In this document: one piece after another, positions 62,940 to 64,000 of the stretch
Numbering within the stretch: position 1 is the stretch's first letter
Layout of the letters: each line of letters starts with the position of its first letter
From: Trichoplax adhaerens
Taxonomy: Eukaryota; Placozoa; Uniplacotomia; Trichoplacea; Trichoplacidae
Direction: 5' to 3'
NCBI RefSeq assembly: GCF_000150275.1
Contig: NW_002060943.1
Location: forward strand, 9,394,209-9,458,208
DNA length: 64,000 bases
Position numbers and translations under genes: made by a program
Notes under the pieces: model-generated
Database searches by the model: none
What the model was told of the DNA's origin: nothing
Seen by the model: only the letters and a program-made list of their open reading frames with translations

Positions 62940-64000
62940 GTATTCTAATTTTATGATAATGCCTGTAAATTTTTTTGTTTGGAAAGTGAAAGGCTTAAAT
63001 TGGTATAGAATTTCGGTAAGGTCTGGATTTCTTTTAATCCAGATAATTACTAATAAGCTATAACATTAAATTTTCTAGGTCATATCAGTAACATTCTCGA
63101 ACAACTAGAGAATCAATATCGACTTCTAAACTTTAATGTTCATAGTTCTATTAAACTTGAATGGCACAATAGGGTCTGTATCCAGAATAGCTTCTAATAA
63201 TATACTTAAACTTCGAAGGTATTCAATAATTTGATTATTTTACATTAAATGTTAAAATTTCGTTTCAGTTAAGCAATATTTTTATTATATTTCTGCGATA
63301 TAGTTGTATAAATACATTGCGAAATTTTCATTTGCTAGCAAACAGAAGAAGGCATAAAGACATATTCTGTCATCTCAAATGGTTATCATAGGTTCTAAAT
63401 TTGTAACCAGTCTTTAATCTCTATGAGAAAGCTCGTCCAGCTGATATTAAATTATAGATATTTCAATATACAGCTATATTATTTAGATGGTTGACTTACT
63501 AGCTCGCACTAATTGACCACTTTGTACACAAGTGCAATCAGAAAGTCGATAGTAGATTGATGAGTATATGCGAACATTCCTTCTAAAATATTCTTGAGCG
63601 AGTCATATGAACTCCATTTATAATTCATTAATATATTTAAAACTAGACGAAATTAAGCTATTTATAATGTAATAAATGCTCCTTAGTTTAAATATTAGAA
63701 ATTATGTGAATGAGGTAATCCAAATAATAACTAACGTATCGCGCAAGGATTAATGTCAAGTTATTATATGTTATAGTTATGCATTCGAAAGAATCAAACA
63801 AACAAGTAGAACAAAATAAAGTTATTTATTATTCTACTGCACCACAAAGTTAACTGACAAAGAAAAGAATTATTGTAGAGCAATACAGCTTAAATAATAA
63901 ATACATATTATAATTCACCCACGATACAGAACATAGCTACAATATGCTATATCTTAGAACTATCGTATCATACCGAAAAAGTACGTAATCAACCACAGTA
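62940..64000. other. AT-rich end of window, nothing seen
   Basis: Only short frames occur and no structured repeat is visible. Confidence 0.4.

Overview
The window is AT-rich animal nuclear DNA. Genes are split into many short exons by mostly small GT-AG introns, and several products are metazoan-specific: an inhibitory Smad, an ANKRD34-type protein and a CERS1-type ceramide synthase. The mix of compact introns, slow-evolving bilaterian-like proteins and very many palindromic TACTGTAC / GTACAGTAC tracts fits a placozoan (Trichoplax or Hoilungia type). That organism call is an inference. Gene calls below rest on reading exon peptides, splice sites and intron phases by eye and comparing them with remembered family features; no database search was run.

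Layout. Positions 89-3676, minus: dymeclin (DYM), running off the left edge. Positions 6484-9712, plus: inhibitory Smad (SMAD6/7 type), head to head with DYM across a 2.8 kb spacer that holds a 467 bp foldback element. Positions 11.6-12.8 kb: a minisatellite. Positions 13094-14567, plus: TMA7, a tiny ribosome-associated protein. Positions 18262-19314, plus: CFAP276 (C1orf194), an axonemal microtubule inner protein, with two X-box (RFX) motifs upstream. Positions 20448-38595, minus: a very exon-rich coiled-coil gene resembling CCDC162. Positions 39813-43847, plus: SLC41-type Mg2+ transporter with a long RNA-like hairpin in its first intron. Positions 44.5-47.6 kb: a duplicated segment around a 50-N assembly gap, carrying a 102 bp in-frame minisatellite. 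Positions 47635-52904, plus: CERS1-type ceramide synthase, whose large first intron seems to contain an unrecognised minus-strand gene. Positions 56036-57256, minus: an intronless ANKRD34-like gene. The last 6.7 kb holds only weak candidate exons.

The genes do not form one pathway. Two themes stand out. DYM and the inhibitory Smad are neighbours here as DYM and SMAD7 are in human, so this may be ancient microsynteny. CFAP276 is a ciliary gene and carries RFX-type promoter motifs. I found no CRISPR array, rRNA, tRNA or convincing transposase gene.
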